Origin: Claveliimonas bilis
GTDB lineage: Bacteria; Bacillota; Clostridia; Lachnospirales; Lachnospiraceae
Direction: 5' to 3'
NCBI RefSeq assembly: GCF_030296775.1
Contig: NZ_AP027742.1
Coordinates: 1-64,000 of the forward strand
Length of the DNA stretch: 64,000 bases
The notes under the pieces are model-generated. The model saw only the letters and a program-made list of their open reading frames with translations, ran no database searches and was not told where the DNA came from. Shown here piece by piece: positions 42,499 to 49,847 of this stretch; positions within the stretch are counted from its first letter, which is position 1; the number at the start of each line of letters is the position of its first letter. Position numbers and translations under genes: made by a program.

Positions 42499-42655
42499 AG
42501 ATAGTTGAACAGGAGTCAACTATCTCCCCCTCATAAAGTAAGACACCAGGGCTTGTAGTCCTTTGGTGTTGCACTTTACTCTCATTCCTTTAGATAACTA
42601 TAACAACAACGGAAACCCGGTAGCCGTAAGGTTAGCGGGTTTCCGCTGTTTTAGT
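42499..42655 (+). ncRNA. Candidate structured small RNA in the 42.3-42.66 kb gap
   Basis: No conventional gene lies between 42265 and 42664. The gap has a consensus-like promoter (TTGGAC 42469-42474, 17 bp, TATGTT 42492-42497), then three hairpins in a row: a perfect 10-bp stem (42499-42508 with 42516-42525), a longer imperfect one (about 42536-42582), and a terminator-like perfect 10-bp stem (42610-42619 with 42636-42645) followed by CTGTTTTAG. A 21-codon minus-strand frame (42585 to 42520) also exists but has no usable ribosome site. The last hairpin can equally terminate the hydrolase gene on the minus strand. Confidence 0.4.
42610..42645 (-). terminator. Terminator after the alpha/beta hydrolase gene
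   Basis: Perfect 10-bp stem CGGAAACCCG/CGGGTTTCCG extended inward by TAGCC/GGTTA, followed on the minus strand by TTGTTGTTAT. Confidence 0.6.
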
Positions 42656-42663
42656 CTGCTCTT

Positions 42664-43593
42664 TTATCCCGAAAGGTTCCTTTCCATCCACTGATACAGC
42701 TCTTCATAAACCACTCTTCGATCCTGTTCATTCAAAATCTCATGACGGTCATTTTCATAGAGTCTGATCTCGGCATTCTTCATGCCGGCCTTAAGATAAG
42801 ATTCATATACCTTTTTTACATCTTTCCCAAAACCACCTACCGGGTCTTTTTCTCCAGACACAAATAATAAAGGCAGATTTTTCGGCATTTTCTTCATGTT
42901 ACTCCTTTTTGTCAGCTCTTTCATGCCTTCAAACATCTGGTGGTATCCATTTACAGTAAATACAAAACTGCAAAGAGGATCTGCTTCATATCTGCCTCTG
43001 ATTTCCGGATCCGATGTCACCCATTCTTGCTTACTTTCGCAAGGTTCAAACTTTTTATTATAACTTCCTATCCCCAGTGCGTTGATCAAATTGCTGCGAA
43101 AATTCCATCCCTTTACACCGGCAATGATCCTGCAGAGCATCTGCCCCAAATTCAAAACAGCCGCACTCTTATGCCCTGTTCCCATTATAATTGCGCCGGC
43201 CAGTCCGTTTCCATATGTAAAAAGATACTGTCTTACCAAAAAGGATCCCATGCTATGCCCCATCATAAAATAAGGAACGCCTGGATATGTCTGCTCCGTG
43301 CGTTCCCTTAATCTGTGGATATCTGCGATCACACAACGGTTCCCATCTGTTTCATGGAAAAATCCATATTTTTCTTCCGAAGAAACGGATTTTCCATGTC
43401 CCAAATGATCGTTGCCGGTTACATACCAGCCTTTTTCGGTAAGCCAGGAAGCAAATTCATCGTATCGGTCTATATACTCTACCATGCCGTGACTGATCTG
43501 GAGTATTGCCCGAACCTCACCCTCCGGTATCCATTCCACTGCGTGAATCTGGGTTTCTCCGTCAGCCGAAGGGTAGTAAAACTCTTTTTTCAT
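42664..43593 (-). CDS. Alpha/beta hydrolase, monoacylglycerol-lipase-like
   Basis: A serine hydrolase of the Hydrolase_4/S33 type, 309 residues, cytosolic. Nucleophile elbow GHSMGS, acid in VSGEKDPVG and His in YENDRHEIL make a complete triad; ISHGMVEYIDRYDEFA and NDHLGHGKS are family hallmarks. The start at 43593 follows AGGAGG at eight bases; an in-frame ATG at 43617 has no ribosome site. Likely substrates are monoacylglycerols or lysophospholipids. It follows the citrate synthase gene by 34 bp and probably shares its transcript. Confidence 0.85.
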   Translation of the reverse strand: MKKEFYYPSADGETQIHAVEWIPEGEVRAILQISHGMVEYIDRYDEFASWLTEKGWYVTGNDHLGHGKSVSSEEKYGFFHETDGNRCVIADIHRLRERTEQTYPGVPYFMMGHSMGSFLVRQYLFTYGNGLAGAIIMGTGHKSAAVLNLGQMLCRIIAGVKGWNFRSNLINALGIGSYNKKFEPCESKQEWVTSDPEIRGRYEADPLCSFVFTVNGYHQMFEGMKELTKRSNMKKMPKNLPLLFVSGEKDPVGGFGKDVKKVYESYLKAGMKNAEIRLYENDRHEILNEQDRRVVYEELYQWMERNLSG

Positions 43594-43627
43594 GAGATTT
43601 TCCTCCTGGAAATTCACTGTTTCACTT

Positions 43628-45004
43628 TTATCTGTCTTCCATCTTGATGTATTCCCTGTGCGGAGCCAGTGCTTTGTATGCCGGTCGTATGATCTTATCT
43701 ACATTTTTCAGCTCTTCCAGACGATGCGCGCTCCATCCTACAATACGCGCCGCCGCAAAGATCGGCGTATAAAGAGCACTTGGAAGTCCCAGCATGCTGT
43801 ATACAAGTCCGCTGTAAAAGTCAACATTCGCATTTACTCCTTTGTAGATCCGGCGCTTTTCGCCGATAATTTCCGGAGCCATATGCTCTACCATTTCATA
43901 AAGTGCATACTCTTTTTCAAATCCTTTTTCTACTGCCAGCTGCTTCACAAATTTTTTAAAAATATCTGCACGCGGGTCAGAAATGGAGTAAACTGCATGT
44001 CCCATTCCATAAATCAGTCCTTTTTGGTCAAAGACTTTTTTATCCAGAAGATCGCACAGATACTGTCTGACAGCATCTCTATCTTCCCAGTCGCTGACGG
44101 TCTTTTTCATATCTTCAAACATCTGTGTTACTTTGATATTTGCTCCGCCATGTTTCGGTCCTTTCAAAGAAGCCATTGCTGCTGCGATCGTTGAGTATGT
44201 GTCGGTTCCTGAAGAGGTTACAACGTGTGTAGTAAAAGTAGAATTATTACCGCCGCCGTGATCCATATGGAGAACCAGAGCCATGTCTAAAATTTTAGCC
44301 TCCAGTTTCGTGTATTTCCGATCTTCCCGCAGCATCATCAAAATATTTTCAGCTGTGGACAGCTCCGGTTTTGGCGCATAGATAAACAAGTCTTCACCCA
44401 TACGGTAATTGTATGCGTGATAACCGTAAACCATCATCATCGGGAACTGACTGATCAGATTCAGACACTGTCTCAATACATTGGAAATTGACGTATCATC
44501 TGCTTTTGCATCATAGGAATACATATTCAGAATAGACCGTGAAAGACTGTTCATCATATCTCTGCTTGGAGCTTTCATAATGACATCTCTCACAAAATTG
44601 GGAGGAAGCGTTCTTCTCTCAACCAATGTCTCATGAAATTTCTCCAACTCCTGACTTGTAGGAAGTTCTCCAAAGAGAAGAAGGTATGTAATTTCTTCAA
44701 ATCCAAAGTGCTCCGCTTCCAGAAATCCCTTTACCAGGTCTTTAATATTGTAACCGCGGTAATAAAGATTTCCTTCACAGGGAACTTCTTCTCCGTTTAC
44801 TATTTTCTTTGCACAAATATCGGAAACATTAGTAAGTCCCGCCAGGACGCCTTTTCCGTTTAAATCTCGAAGCCCTCTCTTTACCTCATATTTTGTGTAA
44901 AGCTCTTTGTCAATCGCATTCTTTTCTTCACATAGTTCAGCCAGGTGTTCAATCTCCGGCGTAATTTCAAATAATGCTCTTGCTGCAGGATAACGTTTTT
45001 CCAT
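43628..45004 (-). CDS. gltA: Citrate synthase
   Basis: Condenses acetyl-CoA and oxaloacetate to citrate; 458 residues. Catalytic residues are seen in HMDHGGGNNSTFTTH, the KGPKHGGANIKV region and GMGHAVYSISDPRA (catalytic Asp). The N-terminal 70 residues before GLRDLNGKGVLAGLTNV form an extension typical of clostridial forms. In organisms of this kind it feeds glutamate synthesis through a partial TCA branch. Citrate rather than 2-methylcitrate synthase is the simpler reading, as no prp genes are nearby. Confidence 0.92.
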   Translation of the reverse strand: MEKRYPAARALFEITPEIEHLAELCEEKNAIDKELYTKYEVKRGLRDLNGKGVLAGLTNVSDICAKKIVNGEEVPCEGNLYYRGYNIKDLVKGFLEAEHFGFEEITYLLLFGELPTSQELEKFHETLVERRTLPPNFVRDVIMKAPSRDMMNSLSRSILNMYSYDAKADDTSISNVLRQCLNLISQFPMMMVYGYHAYNYRMGEDLFIYAPKPELSTAENILMMLREDRKYTKLEAKILDMALVLHMDHGGGNNSTFTTHVVTSSGTDTYSTIAAAMASLKGPKHGGANIKVTQMFEDMKKTVSDWEDRDAVRQYLCDLLDKKVFDQKGLIYGMGHAVYSISDPRADIFKKFVKQLAVEKGFEKEYALYEMVEHMAPEIIGEKRRIYKGVNANVDFYSGLVYSMLGLPSALYTPIFAAARIVGWSAHRLEELKNVDKIIRPAYKALAPHREYIKMEDR

Positions 45005-45045
45005 GAGCGCATTCTCCTTTCTGTCTCAATTCATAAATTTACAGG

Positions 45046-45921
45046 TTACTCATTTATCTTGTGATAAATGCTATTACTGAGCATCGCAAACTCTTCCAGC
45101 GTCAATGCCTCTCCCCGGATCCCCGGCCCTTTGCCGAGTTCTTCGATGCATTCTGCAATTACTTCTCTGGAAAGATTCAGCTCTGCTGAGTTTTTCAATC
45201 CATTCGCCAATGTTTTTCTTCTCTGATTGAAGGACGCCCGGATAATCCCAAACATCAGCTTCTCATCCTCCACATGTACAGGAGGTTCCTGATGTACCGT
45301 AAGCCGTATGACTGCCGATCCTACTTTTGGTCTTGGCATAAAACAGTTGGGCGGAACATTTGCCACAATATACGGCTTGGCGTAATACTGCACTGCCAGA
45401 GACAATGCGCCGTAATCCTTGGTTCCGGGACCGACCTGCATGCGGTCTGCCACCTCTTTCTGCACCATAACCGTGATGCTTTCCAATGGAACATGCTTTT
45501 CAAATAATCCCATAATAATGGGCGTCGTAATATAATATGGAAGATTTGCCACTACTTTGATGGGCCTTCCTCCATTTTCTTTCAAAACCAGATCATTAAG
45601 ATCAAGCTTAAGAACATCTTCATTAATAATTGTTACATTCTGGTACTCTTTCAGGGTATCTTCAAGAACAGGTATCAAAGACTTGTCGATTTCTACTGCC
45701 GTAACCTTCCCTGCAGATTCTGCAAGATACTGTGTCATCGTCCCGATTCCGGGACCTATCTCCAGCACAAAATCATCCTTTGTGATTTCTGCTGCTGCTA
45801 TGATTTTGTCAAGCACATGAGTATCTATAAGAAAATTTTGTCCGAATTTTTTTTGAAATGAAAAATTATATTTTTTTAATATCTCAATGGTATTCTGCGG
45901 ATTTCCAAGAGTTGCTCCCAA
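45046..45921 (-). CDS. rsmA: 16S rRNA (adenine-N6) dimethyltransferase
   Basis: KsgA/RsmA: dimethylates A1518/A1519 in 16S rRNA late in 30S assembly. 291 residues with KKFGQNFLIDTHVL, SAM site VLEIGPGIGTMTQYL, and the catalytic NLPYYITTPI. The start is a TTG at 45921 with GGAGG seven bases upstream. The order metG - tatD - rsmA is a common Gram-positive arrangement; here it lies 35 bp after tatD. Confidence 0.95.
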   Translation of the reverse strand: MGATLGNPQNTIEILKKYNFSFQKKFGQNFLIDTHVLDKIIAAAEITKDDFVLEIGPGIGTMTQYLAESAGKVTAVEIDKSLIPVLEDTLKEYQNVTIINEDVLKLDLNDLVLKENGGRPIKVVANLPYYITTPIIMGLFEKHVPLESITVMVQKEVADRMQVGPGTKDYGALSLAVQYYAKPYIVANVPPNCFMPRPKVGSAVIRLTVHQEPPVHVEDEKLMFGIIRASFNQRRKTLANGLKNSAELNLSREVIAECIEELGKGPGIRGEALTLEEFAMLSNSIYHKINE

Positions 45922-45955
45922 TCCCCCACCTCCTTTATTTTTCTCCCCTCACTCC

Positions 45956-46720
45956 TTACAGCCTGTACAGATTTCTTGCATTTTTCTCTGTCTCTTCTAT
46001 CACGTCACTGGCAGAAATCCCCTTTATACGGGCAATCTCTTCTGCCACATAGGTCAGATTCAGGGAATGATTTCTCTTTCCTCGGTTCGGCACCGGCGCA
46101 AGATACGGACAATCTGTTTCCAGTACGATCGAAGAGAGCGGCACAGCCTCCGCAACCTCCTTCAGCTTTCTTCCGTTTTTAAATGTCACCACGCCTCCGA
46201 TACCGATGTAGTAGCCCATTTTCACATATTCCAGGGCAATCTCCCGGGAATAGGAAAAACAGTGGATCACACCGCCAATGTCTCTGCCATGCTCTTTCAT
46301 AATGCGCAGCGTATCGGCAGCTGCATCCCTGCTGTGAATAATAACCGGAAGATCCATATCCTTTGCCAGCTGAAGCTGACGGATAAACCATTTCTGCTGA
46401 ATTTCCTCCGGCTCTTCCTTCCAGTAATAATCAAGTCCGATCTCTCCTACTGCCAACGCCTTCTCATCCTCAAGAAGCTCCTGCATTTTCTGTATCTTCT
46501 CTTCATCCAGACATCCCACATGATCAGGATGTACACCGATCGCTGCATACACAAACGGATATTGACGGGCCAGGCCAAGCACATTCTCACAGGAGTCAAA
46601 GGATGCGCTTACATTCATGATCGTGCCGACTCCTCCGGCTTCCATGGACGAAAGCAGTTCTTCTCTGTCCGGATTAAATTGTTCATCATCATAATGTGCA
46701 TGGGTATCAAAAATCATCAT
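45956..46720 (-). CDS. tatD: TatD-family metal-dependent hydrolase (DNase)
   Basis: 254 residues with THAHYDDEQF (metal His pair), GEIGLDYYW (bridging Glu), PVIIHSRDA, HCFSYS and LETDCPYLAP. It probably acts as a 3'-5' exonuclease in DNA quality control. It has its own extended -10 promoter and is separated from metG by a terminator. No clear Shine-Dalgarno precedes the double ATG. Confidence 0.92.
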   Translation of the reverse strand: MMIFDTHAHYDDEQFNPDREELLSSMEAGGVGTIMNVSASFDSCENVLGLARQYPFVYAAIGVHPDHVGCLDEEKIQKMQELLEDEKALAVGEIGLDYYWKEEPEEIQQKWFIRQLQLAKDMDLPVIIHSRDAAADTLRIMKEHGRDIGGVIHCFSYSREIALEYVKMGYYIGIGGVVTFKNGRKLKEVAEAVPLSSIVLETDCPYLAPVPNRGKRNHSLNLTYVAEEIARIKGISASDVIEETEKNARNLYRL

Positions 46721-46773
46721 ATTTTCTGTCTACTCTCGTTTTTCAAAATGATTGCTCTAAAAAGAGTAGAACA

Positions 46774-46779
46774 ATTATA
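46774..46779 (-). promoter_or_regulatory. Extended -10 promoter of tatD-rsmA
   Basis: Minus strand TGGTATAAT (TATAAT at 46779-46774), an extended -10 with a poor -35 (ATGAAT). It lies 54 bp upstream of tatD. Confidence 0.6.
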
Positions 46780-46835
46780 CCATAAAACTGTTTAAATTCA
46801 TATTACGGGAAAATTAAATTTTTATGAATGAACAT

Positions 46836-46876
46836 AAAAGAGGGCCGGGATTTCAATGAATCCTCCGCCCTCTTTT
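46836..46876 (-). terminator. Terminator after metG
   Basis: Stem AAAAGAGGGC/GCCCTCTTTT with an inner GGAT/ATCC helix, followed on the minus strand by ATGTTCATTC after the closing TTTT. It separates metG from tatD. Confidence 0.7.
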
Positions 46877-46916
46877 ACAGCCGCCTTATTCTTTTTTGAA
46901 ATTATTTCGTCCTCGA

Positions 46917-48818
46917 CTAGCAGATTTCAGCCCCGGCCGGCATATCTTTCTCCGGCGTCATCAGGGCCAGGTTGCCGTCTGCATCCTCGGCGCACAGCAG
47001 CATACCTTCTGATAATACTCCCGCCAGTTTTGCCGGTTTAAGATTTACAAGAACCATAACTTTCTTTCCAACCATTTCTTCCGGAGTATAGTGCGCCTTA
47101 ATTCCGGATACGATCTGCTTGATCTCGCTTCCTACTCTCACTTTGGAACAAAGCAGTTTCTTTGATTTCGGCACCGCCTCACATTCCAGGATTTCACCCA
47201 CCTGGAACTGCATTTTTCCGAAATCATCAAATGTGATCTCCGGCTTTGCTTCTATATCGATCACATTTTCCACTTTTTCTTCTTCCTCTTTTACCGGAGG
47301 ATGAAGCTCTTCTACTTTTTTCATTACTTCTTCCAGGTCAAGTCTCTGGAACAGGATTTCCGGTTTCTCTGTCACTTTTCCATCGCCAAGCTGTGCAAGG
47401 ATCTTCTCTGATGTCTCAGGCATAAACGGTTCCAGCGCCCGTGCGCCTGCCTTGATGCTCTCCTGCAGATTGTAAAGCACTGTTTCCAGGCGGTCTGCCC
47501 TGGCCTCATCTTTAGCCAGCGCCCACGGCATTGTCTCATCAATGTATTTATTGCAGCGTTTAAACAGGGTAAAAATCTCGGTAATCGCATCTGCCACTCT
47601 CAAGCTGTCCATCTTTTCTTCCACTGCCTTTGGCATGTTCTCTTTAACCGCTTTCAAATCCTGGTCTACTTCTTCTGCCACGCCTTTGTCTGTCACTGTT
47701 CCGCCAAAATATTTGTTTGTCATGGAAATGGTACGGTTTACCAGATTTCCCAGTGTATTGGCAAGATCAGAGTTCATTCTTTCCACCATCAGCTCCCAGG
47801 AAATCACTCCGTCGTTTTCAAACGGCATTTCATGAAGCACAAAGTAACGCACAGCATCTACTCCGAAGAAATCTACCAGCTCGTCTGCATACAGTACATT
47901 TCCCTTGGATTTACTCATTTTTCCATCGCCCTGAAGCAGCCACGGATGTCCGAAGATCTGCTTCGGCAAAGGCAGATCCAGCGCCATCAGGAAGATCGGC
48001 CAGTAAATAGTATGGAAACGGATAATGTCCTTGCCGATCAGGTGGAGATCCGCCGGCCAGTCTTTCTTAAACTGCTCAGTGCTCTCTCCGTCACAGTCGT
48101 ATCCGATTCCGGTAATGTAGTTTGTCAGGGCATCCAGCCATACATAAACCACATGATCCGGGTCGAAATCTACCGGGATTCCCCATTTAAAGGAAGTTCT
48201 GGATACACAAAGATCCTGCAGTCCCGGAAGAAGGAAATTGTTCATCATCTCATTTTTTCTGGAAACCGGCTGGATAAATTCAGGATGGCTGTTAATGTGC
48301 TCGATAAGACGGTCTGCATATTTGCTCATCTTAAAGAAATACGCCTCTTCCTTTGCCGGCTGTACCTCACGTCCACAGTCCGGACATTTGCCGTCTACAA
48401 GCTGGGACTCTGTAAAAAAGGACTCACAGGGCGTACAGTACATTCCTTCATAGTACCCTTTGTAAATATCGCCTTTTTCATATAATTTCTTAAAAATCTT
48501 CTGTACCTGCCTCTCATGGTCCGCGTCCGTTGTACGGATAAACTTATCATAAGAAGTATTCATCAAATCCCAGATTCTCTTAATTTCTCCGGCTACATTG
48601 TCCACAAATTCTTTGGGGGTAACTCCTGCTTCCTCTGCCTTCAGCTCAATTTTCTGTCCATGTTCGTCGGTTCCTGTCTGGAAAAATACATCGTATCCCT
48701 GGCTCCTTTTGTATCTTGCGATCGCATCTGCCAGTACGATCTCATAAGTGTTGCCGATATGCGGTTTGCCTGATGTATAGGCAATCGCTGTCGTCATATA
48801 AAATTTCTGTTTTTCCAT
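46917..48818 (-). CDS. metG: Methionyl-tRNA synthetase
   Basis: 633 residues. Class I signature GKPHIGN (HIGH region), a zinc knuckle CTPCESFFTESQLVDGKCPDC, KMSKSKGN (KMSKS loop), a helical anticodon-binding domain and a C-terminal EMAP/Trbp-like tRNA-binding domain (about 530-633). AAGGAG lies upstream of the ATG. Expression is set by the T-box leader at 49038-49400. A GC-rich palindromic element sits between the T-box terminator and the ribosome site. Confidence 0.96.
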   Translation of the reverse strand: MEKQKFYMTTAIAYTSGKPHIGNTYEIVLADAIARYKRSQGYDVFFQTGTDEHGQKIELKAEEAGVTPKEFVDNVAGEIKRIWDLMNTSYDKFIRTTDADHERQVQKIFKKLYEKGDIYKGYYEGMYCTPCESFFTESQLVDGKCPDCGREVQPAKEEAYFFKMSKYADRLIEHINSHPEFIQPVSRKNEMMNNFLLPGLQDLCVSRTSFKWGIPVDFDPDHVVYVWLDALTNYITGIGYDCDGESTEQFKKDWPADLHLIGKDIIRFHTIYWPIFLMALDLPLPKQIFGHPWLLQGDGKMSKSKGNVLYADELVDFFGVDAVRYFVLHEMPFENDGVISWELMVERMNSDLANTLGNLVNRTISMTNKYFGGTVTDKGVAEEVDQDLKAVKENMPKAVEEKMDSLRVADAITEIFTLFKRCNKYIDETMPWALAKDEARADRLETVLYNLQESIKAGARALEPFMPETSEKILAQLGDGKVTEKPEILFQRLDLEEVMKKVEELHPPVKEEEEKVENVIDIEAKPEITFDDFGKMQFQVGEILECEAVPKSKKLLCSKVRVGSEIKQIVSGIKAHYTPEEMVGKKVMVLVNLKPAKLAGVLSEGMLLCAEDADGNLALMTPEKDMPAGAEIC

Positions 48819-48910
48819 TTCACTTTCTCTCCTTTTCTCTTCCTTTTACAGCTTTTCTAAAAATAAAGTAATTCATTTGCCCGGCAATGAAGTTTCCCGA
48901 CAAAGAACAA

Positions 48911-49034
48911 AGAGTTCCGCTTGCGGAACTCTCGCGCCGAGCGCGGTCGCCTTAGCGGCAAAATTCCACTTCGCGCAAGTGCGCATCCTGCGGAGCGTTT
49001 TATTTAATAGGAAAGAAATTTCCCATTAAATAAA
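48911..49034. repeat. GC-rich palindromic intergenic element in the metG leader
   Basis: Three inverted repeats in 124 bp: AGAGTTCCGC/GCGGAACTCT (48911-48920 with 48923-48932), a GC-rich block with overlapping short dyads (48933-48997), and TTTATTTAAT+GGAAA with its complement (48999-49014 with 49019-49034). Composition is unlike the A/T-rich flanks. It looks like a REP/MITE-type repeat inserted between the T-box terminator and metG; no second full copy is in the window. Confidence 0.5.
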
Positions 49035-49037
49035 AAA

Positions 49038-49400
49038 GTCTCCTTTGGCTCTGTAAAGAACCAAAGAAGACGAGCATAGCCGTGTTACCACTTCTTTTCA
49101 TCCCTGCCTCACGGCAGAAATCTCATCAGGTGCCATAAAAGACATCTGTCCGCTGTAAAGGGCGGACCCATCGCAGCCTGCGCTGAACATAGAATCGCTG
49201 CTTACATCCTGCAAGCAACTGTCCAACGGTCGGTGCGCCGCTCAGAAGCCATCTTCCTTCTGCTTTCATTTATTCCTTCTCAGCTTTGCGGCGGTTTTCT
49301 TCAGAAATATACTCTTTCCAAAGTCTTCCGCACAGGAATTTCTCTGTAAAACTTCTCCAGAAGTACTCTCTTCATCACTGCGTTTTCTTTGTTTAATCGT
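49038..49400 (-). promoter_or_regulatory. T-box riboswitch leader of metG (tRNA-Met sensing)
   Basis: A 360-nt minus-strand leader. Near its 5' end is an AGAGA-type stem I motif; the T-box core GTGGTAACACGGC lies at 49092-49078, and a terminator hairpin (49072-49058 with 49050-49038) followed by TTTTTT ends it. A candidate Met specifier ATG is at 49269-49267. Uncharged tRNA-Met should favour the antiterminator and metG expression. The T-box core departs slightly from TGGTACCGCG. Confidence 0.85.
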
Positions 49401-49407
49401 ATCTAAA

Positions 49408-49436
49408 ATCCTAGCATAGGTACTCTGAAATGTCAA
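49408..49436 (-). promoter_or_regulatory. Promoter of the metG T-box leader
   Basis: Minus strand: TTGACA (49436-49431), a 17-bp spacer, TAGGAT (49413-49408); the -35 is a perfect consensus. Confidence 0.8.
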
Positions 49437-49482
49437 GGATTACACTCACCGCACACTAGTTTACATTTTTCGTTATTTTTGA

Positions 49483-49511
49483 TTGTCCGCCCGTCTGCAT
49501 TATATTATACT
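49483..49511 (+). promoter_or_regulatory. Promoter of toxin copy B
   Basis: TTGTCC (49483-49488), a 17-bp spacer, TATACT (49506-49511). The leader shares GTTACAGGGTGGCTTG and the ATTCTACATAGAAT hairpin with copy A. Confidence 0.65.
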
Positions 49512-49580
49512 GTACAAACGGAGTAATCGTGTTACAGGGTGGCTTGGCCTTCATTCTACATAGAATGGGGGGTGATGCTG

Positions 49581-49673
49581 ATGGACAAAAAACCATTTTA
49601 CTTTAAAGATCTTATAGCCTTTGGAATGTTCATCCTGGCATTACTGACATTCGTTTTTACGTTTATCAAGTAG
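49581..49673 (+). CDS. Putative holin-like type I toxin peptide, copy B
   Basis: 30 residues: MDKKPFYFKDLIAFGMF, then a hydrophobic helix rich in Leu/Phe ending Ile-Lys. It differs from copy A (10436-10528) at six positions, all compatible with a membrane helix. GGGGGG lies eight bases before the ATG, directly after a 6-bp hairpin. An ATG two codons upstream is too close to the ribosome site. It has its own promoter and a convergent antisense RNA. It lies in inverted orientation to copy A. Confidence 0.72.
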   Translation: MDKKPFYFKDLIAFGMFILALLTFVFTFIK

Positions 49674-49686
49674 TGCTTTAAACATA

Positions 49687-49809
49687 GAAAAACCACCCTC
49701 TAAACTTTGAGCGGTTTCAGGGTGGTAATTCTATTACAATCTTGTTACCGTCAGGTAGGCTTATCATCAACCAGAGGTCAACCACTTTATGGCGGTTGCC
49801 CCCTTTTCT
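49687..49809 (-). ncRNA. Predicted antisense antitoxin RNA, type I system copy B
   Basis: A minus-strand transcript from the promoter at 49844-49816 to hairpin ACCACCCT/AGGGTGGT (49726-49719 with 49699-49692) followed by TTTTTCT. It shares a 5' CAACCGCC...GTGGTTG hairpin and GTTGACCTC with the copy A RNA. It overlaps the 3' untranslated part of the toxin message. Ends are predicted, not measured. Confidence 0.55.
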
Positions 49810-49815
49810 GTTTTT

Positions 49816-49844
49816 ACTATATCATATCCCCCGGTCAGCCGCAA
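49816..49844 (-). promoter_or_regulatory. Promoter of antisense RNA, copy B
   Basis: Minus strand: TTGCGG (49844-49839), a 17-bp spacer, TATAGT (49821-49816), only four bases after the jetC stop codon. Confidence 0.6.
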
Positions 49845-49847
49845 GGC

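Noticed and set aside
42520-42585. A 21-codon minus-strand peptide as a third toxin
   Set aside because: The purine stretch touches the ATG with no spacing, there is no hydrophobic helix, and the sequence is explained by hairpin arms.
48911-49034. CRISPR-like repeats
   Set aside because: There are inverted, not direct, repeats; no regular spacers and no cas genes in the window.
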